DNA from: Lineus longissimus
Lineage: Eukaryota; Nemertea; Pilidiophora; Heteronemertea; Lineidae
Direction of reading: 5' to 3'
DNA length: 60,000 nt
Assembly (NCBI RefSeq): GCF_910592395.1
Contig: NC_088317.1
Location: 19,020,039-19,080,038 of the forward strand
The notes under the pieces were generated by a model, which made no database searches, was not told the origin of the DNA, and worked only from the letters and a program-made list of their open reading frames with translations. The translations under genes and the position numbers were made by a program. Of this stretch, positions 9,051 to 20,059 are shown one piece after another; position 1 is the first letter of the stretch, and each line of letters begins with the position of its first letter.

Positions 9051-11606
9051 CGGAAGTGGTAATTGATCGCAACCTTTAATCCACGTCTTTTACTGATTAG
9101 TTCTCCAATGTACACTTCTTTCAAGGTTGAGAGTACCGCAGTTGGAATACAGCCAAATGTTCATTAAAAGAGCAGTCATCCACAAGTATATAGAATCCTC
9201 AACCGTAAAAAGCTAATTGCATCCTAAGTTGGAAAGATCGTAATACCTGAAGAGGGGATAGCCTAAGTTACCACATCAAAAATAACTTAAGCTCAAATAT
9301 ACGAGCTCACCATCTGATATGAGCATAATTGGCAGTGACATGGCCTTGTTTTACCTTCGAATGCCCCGGCGAGGTGTCTCAGACAGTCAGAGATGAGACT
9401 ATTTTATCGATTTTGTAATCCAGATTGCTCCTCGCGTTAAACGTGATCTCGTCACATTTTTAAAATTCTGGGAAAATGGCATGAGTGATATGTTTTGAAT
9501 CGTGACGTTTGACACTATAAACCTAAAAAGTCGGAATTTCTCTTAAAATGTTTCCAAATTGTTCTATTCTACAACTAAATACAAAGGTAAAACTGAAAAT
9601 AGCGGACAAAAATCGACTCAGTTTGCATGATCTTAGAAATGAGGTCTTCGACCTACCCAGGTTGCTTCACTACGTCTTCCTCTCCCTAGTAAATCACTTT
9701 TGTAAATTTGTAGTCTATGGAAACTTATTTGTTGCCTTTTGATCATCAGATACTGCTTTGTTACACCCTCATCATTTTTCTCTGTGACTGAAGACAACAA
9801 TGAGAACCACAAACAAACCTAAAGTCATGGTATACCCTTATCCTCCAATGTTAGTGAACGGATCAGGAACTCGGTTACAAATAACAGTTCATCAAGCATG
9901 AGACCCTTTCCTTCGGAGTGGACCTTTTTGACACAGAGGAAGTGCGTAGGCCTAGCTCCTATTAGATTCAGTACACTAATGGCAATAGCATATCAGTCTT
10001 TGTTTATTCGTGAATTTAACAAAGACATTCCGTTTCCTGGTATAATAGTAATACGACCTTGAAGGGTAACAGTGTTTTTTTCTCATCTTTGTCATTTCTG
10101 TCATACACTTGGCGACCCTTTCTTCCAGTAGGCCTAGAGCTGTAGGATGAAGGTTCAATCAGCAACATTAGCTTTTGTTTTTGTGAAAATAGAGTTTCTA
10201 TTTTAATAGCAACTATGTAGGCTTCTCCAATTCTGGTGTTGATACAGTAAACTCGTGTTTCGCCCATTTTCTCAAAATGTAAAAATGGCACTTAACCACC
10301 TTATTGCACGAGCATCAATTGTTATTTCACCCTAAACATGCCTAGTTGTTAGACAAATGTTATTCGCACAGATTTTGATAATAATCTCACCGTTATACAG
10401 ATAAAAAACTATTACTTTGCATCGTCAGATGTGGCTTTTGTTTATGATATCTAGTTCAAACACTAACTCTTAAAGAAAAAGCTGCCCAAAACCAGTATAT
10501 TGATTTTTAATCACTAAAACACACTATAGTATGGGAGAATAAAGTTTCGTTTAAATAGAACTGTACGCTGTCTTGATAAGGTATACTGATTTCATTCTCG
10601 CCTTATCGATACAACGATATATTCGCCTTCCCCATTGAACATGCATGGGTTGAACTGATTTATCACAATAACTATACACCCGGTGCGGTTGATAATGTGT
10701 TGTCACAAATGATGAAAATCCCCAAGTTATCGATTGACAGAAGCATTTTAGCTAGAAATATGATATCGCCATGAATCACCACCAGCTAATAAGCTGAGGA
10801 GAAAGTTGAGGTCATATGGAGGTGGCCACGTTTCTCCTGGATAGCAGCAGCAGCAGTAGCAGCAGTAGTACGGTAGTCGTCAAAAGCTAACTACATTTTA
10901 CATCAAGAGTACGTTGGAGGAATTACAATGATACTTGTCATGCATGTACCAATGTTCATTATTCTTCCACAAAAGGATGTTGAACATGAGACACTCATGT
11001 ACATTGGTCAACTGGAGTGCGCTCGGCTTGTTCTTCTACGGTTGTAAACGGCAGAATCACCCTGGGGAATTAATTCCTCAGATTGCTGGAATCGGGCAGG
11101 CCTTCCAATTTGCCGAGCTGGCCTGTCCTGGGAAAGGAAACGGTTATTCAATAAAGTTGGGAAAATTGTAATGGAATCTTTCAACGAAATATCGTTGTAC
11201 TCATCTGGTATTAAGGGTGTTCAAGCATGATATGCATCAATATGCCCCACCCGTTTGTCCTATAGATTGGATAGCAAACGAATTGAAAATAGGCATGATT
11301 CGATTTTGTGGATGCACCACAGAGTAACTTGCTCATAAGTTACCTGAAAATTTAGTTGTCCATGTTTCTAGATGTATCAATGAGCGCACATTTTAGCTCT
11401 TTTTCTTGTCAGGCAGTCATTGCTCCCAGGCCTCAAGCCCCACTATCCAGGCCAGGTTCTTCGGTAACTTGGCAAGCCTGATAGGATTCTATAGGGTGAG
11501 AATAAGGACTTGCTCAAAATAAACGTATACAGTAACAGCCGTTTTATGGTTTTTATCGTACAGAACATGTTGCAATCTACGACAACATGTGAAGCGCAAG
11601 TTTCAG
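9051..11606. other. No supported gene; AT-rich non-coding sequence
   Basis: Only short open frames without recognisable domains. A short run of AGC/AGT triplets lies at about 10843-10870. Nothing else could be supported. Confidence 0.5.
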
Positions 11607-11947
11607 TGTGGTGTGACCCAGAGTTCAATCCTCTGAGTATGGTATACCCAGGGTTTAGTCCCCTCGATATGGTATACCCCAGGGTATATTCCTCTCAGTA
11701 TGGTGTACTCCAGGGTTCAATCCTCTGAGTATGGGATACCCCAGTGTTCAATCTTCTGAGAAGGGTATACCCCAGGGCTCAGTCCTCTTGGTATGGTATA
11801 CCCCAGGGTATATTCATCTCAGTATGGTGTACTCCAGGCTGTGTCAATTCTCTCAGTATGGTATATCCCAGTGTTCAGTTCTCTCAGTATGGTATACCCT
11901 AGGGTTCAGTCCTCGCAGTATGGTATACCTCAGGGTTCAGTCCGCGC
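11607..11947 (+). repeat. 31-bp minisatellite, about 10-11 degenerate units
   Basis: Units resemble TTCAGTCCTCTCAGTATGG followed by TATACCCCAGGG. The TATGG landmark recurs at 11638, 11668, 11699, 11730, 11761, 11792, 11823, 11857, 11888 and 11919, i.e. a 31-bp step with one 30 and one 34. Units differ from each other, so the array is old compared with the 808-bp array. Confidence 0.9.
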
Positions 11948-12887
11948 ACCGTTGATGTCTGTCAGTTATATTTTGCCACTTAAAGAACCATTGAGCGGTG
12001 GAATACCTTTTCAGGTGCTCAGGAAAACCGTAATGGGTTTTGGAGAAGAAAGACGGAATCCGGAACTCTACAGAACCGGTTTCATATCATTGTGCACTGG
12101 AGGTTTCTTCCGACGTATCAATTTTACCTATTTTAAGTATCTGGGCCGTTGACATTACTGCATCCAAACTTTATGATGCCTTAAAAGAAGATCTTTTTCT
12201 ATGTTTGAATGCAGTAAAATGGCGGTGTGTTCAAAATCCTAGTCTAGCTCTACTCGCAGACAGGGTCTTAGTGGTCAGGGTCCGCCGTCAACGCTGCCAA
12301 GACGGTGTTCTATTTTCTGTTCTATTCTTGAAATGAAATTTATTTTCTTGATTCAATTTTTACCACAAACAACCAATTCCAGCCATCAAACTATCATCAT
12401 TAGCGTAAGGACTAGTGTCTAAAGCAACATATCTGCATTTTACAGTGATATGTGGTTTTAGCAATTTTACTGAATTACAATCTTTGGAATCACCCGAATC
12501 GTTCGGCTTTTTCCATGCATGGATAATGCGAATTTCAAACGACTAGGTGGCGCTGGTGGCAGCATGCTTGAAAGAATGATGCCAGCAGCCACGCATGCGC
12601 AGCAACTACCTTTTTGAAATATAGACAGATTCGTACTCTGTTTAATAAGGTGAGTTGAATATAATTTAGCTTTTTGAGATAGTGTGCTTCAGGTGAGTCT
12701 GTTTTCCACAGTGCCATATGTATCCATGAATGCAGATATAAAACAAACCAAGGTTACTCTACTTTTTAAGGCCAGTTATCAAACTGATTATATTTCTTAT
12801 CTTTTAGTCCGAAATACCGGGTAACTATAATGGTGCTTTCCTTATATCACCAGTGCAGAAGTCTGAATATCATTACTGAATCTCAAA
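11948..12887. other. No supported gene
   Basis: Short open frames only. Two acceptor-like pyrimidine/AG sites (ending near 12808 and 12858) precede the PAN-like exon, but neither keeps its frame open. Confidence 0.4.
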
Positions 12888-13187
12888 ATGGTTTCAAATG
12901 GATTTCTGATGTTTGCTGAAGGAAAAACAATAAACAAACCTGATATAGGGGAGGTGGCTAGTGTCTCGCTCTTAGACTGTGCCATAACGTGTGTTTTGGT
13001 AGCCAACTGCTCCACCTTCGACCTTAGGTTGCTGAGAGTAGGTGTTGGCACGTGCAAACTGAACCACAGGAGAATATCGTGCTTTAGGAGTTATGAGGTG
13101 GACTTAAGTGTATCTTGTAGAATCTTTGAAAGAAAGGTTTGTTTGCCTTGCCTCGAAGGAGGTTCCTTTTTGGTGAAAATCAAATAA
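12888..13187 (+). CDS. PAN/apple-like domain exon (boundaries uncertain)
   Basis: An open frame from ATG 12888 to TAA encodes a cysteine pattern of PAN/apple domains: LLDCAITCVLVANCSTF has C-x3-C-x5-C-x2-F at residues 31-44, followed by GTCKLN at 54-59. PAN domains are small extracellular modules that bind proteins or carbohydrate, common in secreted and membrane proteins of marine invertebrates. There is no signal peptide at the ATG, so this is probably an internal exon. An acceptor such as TTTGCTGAAG at about 12911-12920 would give the phase-1 entry usual for such modules. Downstream donors (GAG/gtggac or AAG/gtttgt near 13099-13137) are ambiguous. It could belong with the CUB-like frames that follow on the same strand. 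Confidence 0.5.
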   Translation: MVSNGFLMFAEGKTINKPDIGEVASVSLLDCAITCVLVANCSTFDLRLLRVGVGTCKLNHRRISCFRSYEVDLSVSCRIFERKVCLPCLEGGSFLVKIK

Positions 13188-13688
13188 ACCCGTAGCTTTT
13201 TCTCTAAAGTGAGCTTCGAGATGATGAAAAATTTCATGTCAGTCTCATTTCATAATTTGATAAATGCATCATTTCATTTCATTTCATTTAATTGTTTTAG
13301 ACCTACCTCAAATGATTCTTGACAATGATAAAGGTCCAATTATGGACCAGGACGACGTCAATGATGATGACACTAACAATCGATGACAACTTTCATTCCG
13401 ACCTCGACAGCTCCTGGAATGATGACTTTTGCAGGATAGGTTTCTAATGAAAAAATGTGTGGCGGGCATGTGACGTCGTTAGTGACACAACTTTAACGTT
13501 GCTTGCGTGACGAATTACATTATTTGACTTATTGCGCTAAACCATATATATGTGCATGTACAAATATTGTTCAGCAGAGCTTACTTTGCTGTATGCTCGG
13601 CTTTCTTTCAGGGGCGGTTGTCGACGGAGTGAAGTTATGAATGGATTAAAGCGGTCGGAGAGGATGTGCAGATTCGTTTGTGATAGGG

Positions 13689-14003
13689 TCCTTCAATCCT
13701 GTTTTCCAATTTGACATGCCGCCGACACAACATTGTAGTTTGCTTCTAAAGATTACGAAACTTTACTCATATTGCCCTCATTTCTAAACTTTCTCTTGGA
13801 ATTGTATCATAGTTTGCTTCTACAGATTTAGAAACTTTACTCATATTGCCCTCATTTCTAAACTTTCTCTTGGAATTGTATCATAGTTTGCTTCTACAGA
13901 TTTAGAAACTTTACTCATATTGCCCTCATTTCTAAACTTTCTCTTGGAATTGTATCAACCGTTGTGTCGGCTCCATGTCAAATTGGAATACAGGATTGAA
14001 GGA
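13689..14003. mobile_element. MITE carrying an internal 74-bp triplication
   Basis: Inverted ends of about 43 bp: 13689-13731 (TCCTTCAATCCTG ... GCCGACACAAC) pairs with 13961-14003, nearly perfectly. Between them are three head-to-tail units of 74 bp (landmark TAGTTTGC at 13736, 13810, 13884); units 2 and 3 are identical by eye and unit 1 has a few changes. There is no coding capacity. A target-site duplication is not clear. Confidence 0.85.
13736..13957 (+). repeat. 74-bp tandem repeat, 3 units, inside MITE
   Basis: Step 74 bp from 13736 to 13810 to 13884. The near identity of the last two units points to recent duplication after insertion of the MITE or during its amplification. Confidence 0.93.
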
Positions 14004-14393
14004 GAACGATAGAGATAGTTGCTAGCACCTACTTGCCACATTACCTCCGACTTCCAACCCCTCTCCCCTCACCCCTTATGGACATAGCCTTCTGCCCTGC
14101 TGTTGCAGCAGTCCTGATACAATGGTGTCCTCTGTCTGAGTGTAGGTCTCCAATCTTTCTAAGAAGTGTAATTATCGTGATTGAATTTTCTTCTTATCAT
14201 GTGCGTTCACACCTCAGACAGTCGTTAACCCTGATCGCCGGATGTACCCATTCTTCCGCCGCAATTCCACCCTCTCTTCCTACACTCTTTCCTGCCTGTT
14301 ACAGTGTTGAATAACACTTATGATAACATTTAGTTGGCTCCTTTCTTTCGGTTCCAATTGAAATCTGAAGCAAAACTAGTGCCTCCATTACTT

Positions 14394-15293
14394 ATGAACG
14401 AAAAAAACACGACACAATTTCGCGTGGACAAAGAAACTGGTCGTATTTTGGTCTTAAAACAACTTATCGGTCAAGTAGACTTCGTTTCTTGTGTGTACGG
14501 TTATATTTCAAACCAAGGTTGTTACACCATTACTCACAACTCTTCATTCTACACACGTGTGAGAATAGCATGGGCAGGCTATCTTGACGTATTCTATATA
14601 TTTCACCTAAGCTTTGTTAATGAATATAGAATGTATAGCTATGTGAAAGGGAAATACACAGGGACGGTTATGATTCATGATAGAGCACCGTGTGATCATG
14701 ACGCTTCTAAATTTGGCCGGAGTCTGATTAAAATATCGGTCTATGTAACTCGGATGTGTAGGTCAAGAGTAATACAAGGCGCCACAACGTTAAGGCTTTA
14801 TAACTATAATCTTACACAGGGGAATCAAGACACGTTACACTTAGTAGTTTTTAACGAATTTAGTGAAAGGAACAAGCCTTTACAGAAGTGGCATCGTTAC
14901 TTTCTTTCGGTGGAGTCGATGTTGTTTATTGCCCCCTCGATCAAATACCTTTCCATTTATCATTATCGAGTGGGCAAAGGGCTTATCAAGAACCCGGCAA
15001 TATTCGTGCTAACAATCAAGTCCGTTTTTGTTACCATCCCACCAAGTAATATTCTTTTCGGATTTTCACTTGGTTACTCTTCGTTTGCTGTGCATATACC
15101 GTGTGTGAATAAATTAGGAATGGGCCCCTTATATACCGCAGTTTTGGCTCCGCTAGGGATAGTTCCATCGCCACCGGCTGCAGCCGTTATGTTAAACACT
15201 GTTGATAAAGTATTCATTACCATCGATAACTTGCGTATTTTTCGAAAAATTAGAGGTGATTCTGTCGTCGTTCACTTCTATCATCGCGAATGA
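14394..15293 (+). CDS. Unrecognised secreted-type protein, CUB-like spacing (paralogue 1)
   Basis: The open frame begins after TAG 14331-14333; the first ATG is 14394, giving 299 residues. A frame this long is unlikely by chance in DNA of this composition. No family is recognised with certainty. Residues around TTLRLYNYNLTQ, then TLHLVVFN, then FLSVESMLFIAPS have the alternating strand pattern of CUB beta-sandwich domains. From the FGR at 14712-14720 onward it lines up without large gaps with the next frame (FGR at 16143). There is no obvious membrane helix and no clear signal peptide at the ATG, so it may be an exon entered by splicing rather than a complete gene. No nearby polyadenylation signal was found. 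Confidence 0.5.
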   Translation: MNEKNTTQFRVDKETGRILVLKQLIGQVDFVSCVYGYISNQGCYTITHNSSFYTRVRIAWAGYLDVFYIFHLSFVNEYRMYSYVKGKYTGTVMIHDRAPCDHDASKFGRSLIKISVYVTRMCRSRVIQGATTLRLYNYNLTQGNQDTLHLVVFNEFSERNKPLQKWHRYFLSVESMLFIAPSIKYLSIYHYRVGKGLIKNPAIFVLTIKSVFVTIPPSNILFGFSLGYSSFAVHIPCVNKLGMGPLYTAVLAPLGIVPSPPAAAVMLNTVDKVFITIDNLRIFRKIRGDSVVVHFYHRE

Positions 15294-15803
15294 AGAGTGT
15301 GTTTTTTCATTCTGTTCGGAGTTGCCGTGTTGCATGATCAAGGTGAATAATATTAGGAAGAAAGTACTAATATATGCGATCAGATGCATTCTTTTGGAGA
15401 TCAAATGCGAATGGATTTAATTGAAAAGATTTTAAAACTTCAAGTTGGCATAAAAGACTGACAGCTAGCTTATAGTATTTTCAAGCTTTCACAGCAAGTC
15501 CATACCATCATTGGAAGGATTTCGACATTATTGTGTATGCGTTAGGTCAGGACCTGGTCTAGTTCAATTGACCTGCAGATGCTGCTGCTATTACATTATC
15601 TTGTTTCTGTTTTAATCTTTTAAGTAACATCATTTCGTTATAGTGTTATTCACAGACACTGTATCTGGAGTCGCCATTAATAAGCAGTGCATATTGGTTT
15701 CCACATCCGTCTTTCTGGCCCGATTCATTCTAGTACGCCTCTATCCATTCTAACTATACATTGTGCTTTCTCGAAGGAAATACGAAGTTTGCGCTACAGA
15801 AAA
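15294..15803. other. Spacer between the two CUB-like frames
   Basis: No supported gene. The second frame is open from 15684, and a good acceptor-like pyrimidine tract ending CATTCTAG at 15733 lies inside it in a usable phase, so part of this spacer could be an intron. Confidence 0.35.
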
Positions 15804-16781
15804 ATGGAGACCGTTCCTTTCGTGCCAAAGGTTAAGCTATATTATTTTACAAGATGGGGTTACAGCAGTACAACTGGTTTATTAACAGTGATGAGTAAAA
15901 GAGTGACAGAACCTCATATACGATTTATTGTGTACCATATGCGCAACAGTTCCTTTCGTATCAGGTATAGTCATATAGTTTCTGGTTGGTACCGGTACTG
16001 TATGGGAACACATTTATCGTACAAAACGTATGTTTTTGCCGCATCCAGGACAGTACCTATAACTTACAATCTATTCAATTTGGTGACTGGAACATTTGAT
16101 GGACAGCTGTTTCATGCTGGTGATGACAAGTGCAGATTCCCATTCGGTAGAAAGGTTACATGCCCTAGACTGAGCGCAAATACCGCGGTCACTTGTTGTG
16201 ATATCAAGGAAAGACTTTTTATTGTCAGATTGTCGATCTATACTATATTACATATGAATTCATCGAACTTTGTTATTCAGCTCGGCAAGGGTCATGTGGT
16301 CACCATGTTCTCGTCTGAAGATCATGCGTTTCCTGCCTTTACAGCTGACGGAAATTTCCTGTTGCTCAGGACACCGGTTCGGACACACGAACCTCAATAT
16401 ATGCGCTATTGGGGTTATCCGGATTACAAACCTTTAAAACAGATGAAAATTCCATTGCCGAACATGTGGTCCATATTTTTCACTAGTATGTTCAACCGTC
16501 CTGTGCGATCAGTGATACTTGTTTACAAGTCTACTAGAAATAAGGCTGCGCCCTTGTCCTTTGTTGCTCTAAGATTTATTTGCCTCCCCCGAGACCGCAT
16601 CAAAACTAAATTACCTTCCGGAATGCTTGTGCTTGACATTTACGTTCCTCCCTTTCAAATAACATGTAGTGGGTTGTTCCTCGCCACTGACCATGATTTT
16701 TTCCACATTATTAAACGTAAAGACAAAAGCAACAGGAATATTTGGAAAGAAGCACATTTTTACGCAATTGATAGAAGTTAA
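15804..16781 (+). CDS. Unrecognised secreted-type protein, CUB-like spacing (paralogue 2)
   Basis: 325 residues from ATG 15804; the frame is open upstream to 15684 without another ATG. Landmarks: FPFGRKVTCPRLS (about 16140-16175), then FIVRLSIY, NFVIQLG and FTADGNFLLLR with CUB-like strand spacing, then FICLPRD (about 16575-16592) and FFHIIKRK near the C terminus. The same order of landmarks recurs in broken form at 54612 (CPHLS) and 54999 (ICIPRH). It is inferred to be extracellular, but no domain is certain and no partner is known. It sits 510 bp downstream of paralogue 1 on the same strand, suggesting tandem duplication or two exons of one gene. Confidence 0.5.
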   Translation: METVPFVPKVKLYYFTRWGYSSTTGLLTVMSKRVTEPHIRFIVYHMRNSSFRIRYSHIVSGWYRYCMGTHLSYKTYVFAASRTVPITYNLFNLVTGTFDGQLFHAGDDKCRFPFGRKVTCPRLSANTAVTCCDIKERLFIVRLSIYTILHMNSSNFVIQLGKGHVVTMFSSEDHAFPAFTADGNFLLLRTPVRTHEPQYMRYWGYPDYKPLKQMKIPLPNMWSIFFTSMFNRPVRSVILVYKSTRNKAAPLSFVALRFICLPRDRIKTKLPSGMLVLDIYVPPFQITCSGLFLATDHDFFHIIKRKDKSNRNIWKEAHFYAIDRS

Positions 16782-17302
16782 ATTCGAACTGCTTCTAGCT
16801 TGCTGAGTACAATGTCTGTACAAAATGGTTCCTTACGGAAAGGCACTTATGTTTGCAAGAAATGGTTAAGAGGACGAATGTTTGACAAATTTACCGACTC
16901 GAAGTCAGTAGTTGCTGATGAGGTATCACCATTGGCCTGTACTCATAGCCAATAACTTGATATTGTCTAGCGAAGGCAATGAGGAATAGTTAGTCCTCTC
17001 AGTAAAGGCGTGAGAGTTCACCACCTGTCGCATCGGGTAAAACATTGCTGGAGGTCTTGAAGCAGGAATCTCCTTGATCTGTATTAGATGGAGGGGTCAA
17101 TAAGCTAAAGACACAGCCCTAGGGTATTCGGCTGTCAATGTCACCTCAACACTGCTGCCACAATCAAATCTCTTCATATTGAAAGTTATTTGTACATTGA
17201 ATAGAACCAACAAAGTGTACTTATTGGTCAGTCGATTTGCCTTCGGCAACGATGTCGTCCTTTAAGCTGAACCATACCCGTGTATTGCGTAGGGATCACT
17301 GA
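16782..17302. other. No supported gene
   Basis: Non-coding sequence up to the second copy of the dispersed block. Confidence 0.5.
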
Positions 17303-18097
17303 TTCTGCGCGCATGGAGAGAAAATATTATTACGGTTGCCATGTTGTATATGGCTCTGACGTCACAGCTTCTCATCGTGGGCTTAAGTATGATATTACTT
17401 TCACTATACCATAGCAAAAGAAGCGCTTCTTTCTTATTTCGATATGAGAATTCGATCATGTGCCACATAAAGGGTTTACCTTTAAGGCATAAATATCAAG
17501 GATTGGGCGATCTTGTCGTCGTGTACGCCTTTCTTAATCTTAGCCACAACCACTTTGTAATGGAGATGAAAGTATAATTTCATCTTGTGTTGATGTAATT
17601 CAGCTGTTCAACGACCAGGATTGACTAGTGTGGTATGGTTGTCTCCGGTTTGATTCACATAGCTTGCCTAGAGCATTATCAGCAACGCTTGGGGGTATAT
17701 TGTGAACAGTTATTCAGGCCCATTTGTTGAAGAAAATTAGGTCGCAAACACTAAGGTTAACTTAACTTGGGGACTTAACGTTAGCTTCCTTAAGGTACAA
17801 TACTGCGTTATGTCTATCCCAGCTTGAAGAAACTGTCTTGCATTGCTGTGTTACTGGTTTGGTGACCTAGACTTGATGGCCACCTGATTGCAGGCTGATA
17901 ATGCCTCAGGAGGAGAACCATACACAGCCATAAGATTCAATCACAGGCCCGTGGATTATCGCACTCCATGTTTTAATGCCTCAGCAGGAGAACCACACAC
18001 AGCCATAAGATTCCATCATAGGCCCGTGGATTATCGCACTCCATGTTTTACAGGCGGATCCCATCATAGATTCTATAATGGGTTATCATAGATTCAT
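17303..18097 (+). repeat. Dispersed block, right copy
   Basis: Same block as 6240-7504, with a few percent differences and only two 75-bp units. It starts at ATTCTGCGC without any DIRS sequence before it, so it acts as an element-free comparison for the DIRS junction at 6240. The short frame that is open near 6250-6513 is interrupted here, arguing against a gene. Confidence 0.85.
17900..18049 (+). repeat. 75-bp minisatellite, 2 units
   Basis: Same unit as at 6857-7456, two copies at 17900 and 17975. Confidence 0.93.
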
Positions 18098-18628
18098 CCT
18101 ATGGTGTTCCATGGTAGAACCACTAATGGGAATTCCATCAAAGATCCAATGACGCTGGGTTACATATAAATCCACAAAAGCGGCAGAGAATAAAGGCATT
18201 TGTGTATCAGTTTACAGATTTCTGGAGAATAATAATGGTTATTTTGAAGCATACATAGGGGCAGGTGGTAAGACACCATCATTCATGTCATTCAGTTCAA
18301 CAGTCCTACCCCGTAATACCAGTTCTCCAAAAGGCTTCTCGCAGCCCTTCGAATGGCGTTATATCGCAGTATGATATCCAAGTTAGATCCCCGAAAGAAA
18401 AGATTATCACAAGATTCGATGAAATATCAATATCCTGTAATAAACATAGCAGGATTTTTCGTCACGTTTTTGACAAATTTTGAGTGTTATGGCATTTTAT
18501 TCGGAAGGGGTGTTTAAGCCTGGCAACTATACTAATACACACAAGATTCAACATTCACAGGACCACTTGGTCCCCTTATTGCTCAATTACGATTCCACCC
18601 ACGTCTTTAGGAGCCTGGCGGCCTCTTC

Positions 18629-18925
18629 ATGCAAGCATATTCAATAAACCCAATTGGAAGAGAATTAATAGTGAATTTATCATGTGATTCTACGACGTTT
18701 AACTTGTGTGTTCATGCAATCACAAATATGCTGTTATTCAAACCAGCTGTTACCGGGGGTCTTTTCAAGCGGAAGGGTTCCTCCGGGATCCAGCCTTGTA
18801 TGGAAGTTTCCGCACTCTGTCTGTGTCAAGGGCATCGAGACATCATTCGCTGTGAGAAATCGCCGTTGAATTCTACATGTGTTTCCCAAAGTTCTGCTCT
18901 TTATTTAAAACTCAGGAATGGCTAG
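18629..18925 (+). CDS. Possible CUB-like fragment (weak)
   Basis: Open from ATG 18629 to TAG. Eight cysteines and the end SSALYLKLR recall the second half of CUB-like domains, but the similarity is slight. It lies between stronger CUB-like frames on the same strand. It may be an exon fragment or chance. Confidence 0.2.
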   Translation: MQAYSINPIGRELIVNLSCDSTTFNLCVHAITNMLLFKPAVTGGLFKRKGSSGIQPCMEVSALCLCQGHRDIIRCEKSPLNSTCVSQSSALYLKLRNG

Positions 18926-19544
18926 ATTAGCATTTTAGACTTAATCTTATGTGTCAAACAGAAGGATTCAGTCATGCTGTAACGTGGTAGTAATAGGAAA
19001 CCGACTAATCATAGAGGTACATCGTCGTCATCTCCTGGCTGGCATTATTACCAAGTACGCTCTTGCTAATCAATACGTGGAGGTTGGAAGTACAAAACAG
19101 GCTTGAAATATTTTTCTGATAATTGTTACTCCGTGACTCGAAGTGTCAATCGAAAACAACGCCTCCTTACAGAAAACCCAAATACTTGAGACTTTACCTT
19201 TGATAGGCAATTATCTTCCGGCAGTGACTATTTGCCGCCAATTTCCCCCAACACCCATCTACTTGTCGCTCCATCATTATTACGCAAATAAACCGGACAA
19301 GGACATGGCCTCCGAGATTGAGTTCCCACACTCTTTCCTCTCATCCATTTATTCTTTAATCAAAAAGTGATGGCGTAAGATCAACGGCGCCAGATAAAAG
19401 GTAGTTTGTATGTTATACAGGGTGTGTCACAGAAGGGAATGGATTAAAAGACCAGTTATGTCTTTGTTATGTCTTTGAGGGCGTTCAGTGAGGGTACTTA
19501 AACATACAAAAGGGTAACGACTCTAATCGCAAGCGTGCTGGACG

Positions 19545-19799
19545 ATGAACCCTGAGAGTACATCGCTTGAAATTCGAATCACCAGTTGCTTATTTGGAGA
19601 CTGTATCATATATTCATGTTCCCTTACAGAAGCAGACCCCCTGTTTGTGCGGCTGAACACGATTTCTAGAGACAGTAAATTGAGTTGCTTTGAACTCAGT
19701 GGAAATGCTAACAGCATTAGTATTTTTATCACTGGCGCACCCTTCAGATTACTAAAACTCTTTCAATATGTCGCTCAACACCCTATTTGGAAGTGCTGA
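19545..19799 (+). CDS. CUB-like domain exon or fragment
   Basis: 84 residues from ATG 19545 to TGA. The order LEIRI, CIIYSC, PLFVRL and CFELSGNANSISIFI matches the typical CUB layout (strand, Cys-rich strand, then Ser-Gly-Asn followed by alternating hydrophobics). Length is a little short of a full CUB domain (about 110). It is probably an exon or the remnant of a gene related to the frames at 14.4-16.8 kb. Intron boundaries were not identified. Confidence 0.35.
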   Translation: MNPESTSLEIRITSCLFGDCIIYSCSLTEADPLFVRLNTISRDSKLSCFELSGNANSISIFITGAPFRLLKLFQYVAQHPIWKC

Positions 19800-20059
19800 A
19801 GTTGACAAAATGTAAGATAACTATAATGCTAACAAGTCCTAATGACAGCACTCCATTTAATGAAAAAAGGCAGTGTGGCTGCAAATATCTGCATTCGCGC
19901 AAATTGCTTTGTGGTGGAAAGAATGGCGCATTAAGCTTTAGGCGTTGCCGCACATATACCTGGCCATCGCCTGTAGAGCTTAGGCTTTATCGTTATTGCT
20001 GCTGTTCCTTAAATCATTTCTATTTTTATAAGATACCGAACAAGGGTTTATTTTGACAA

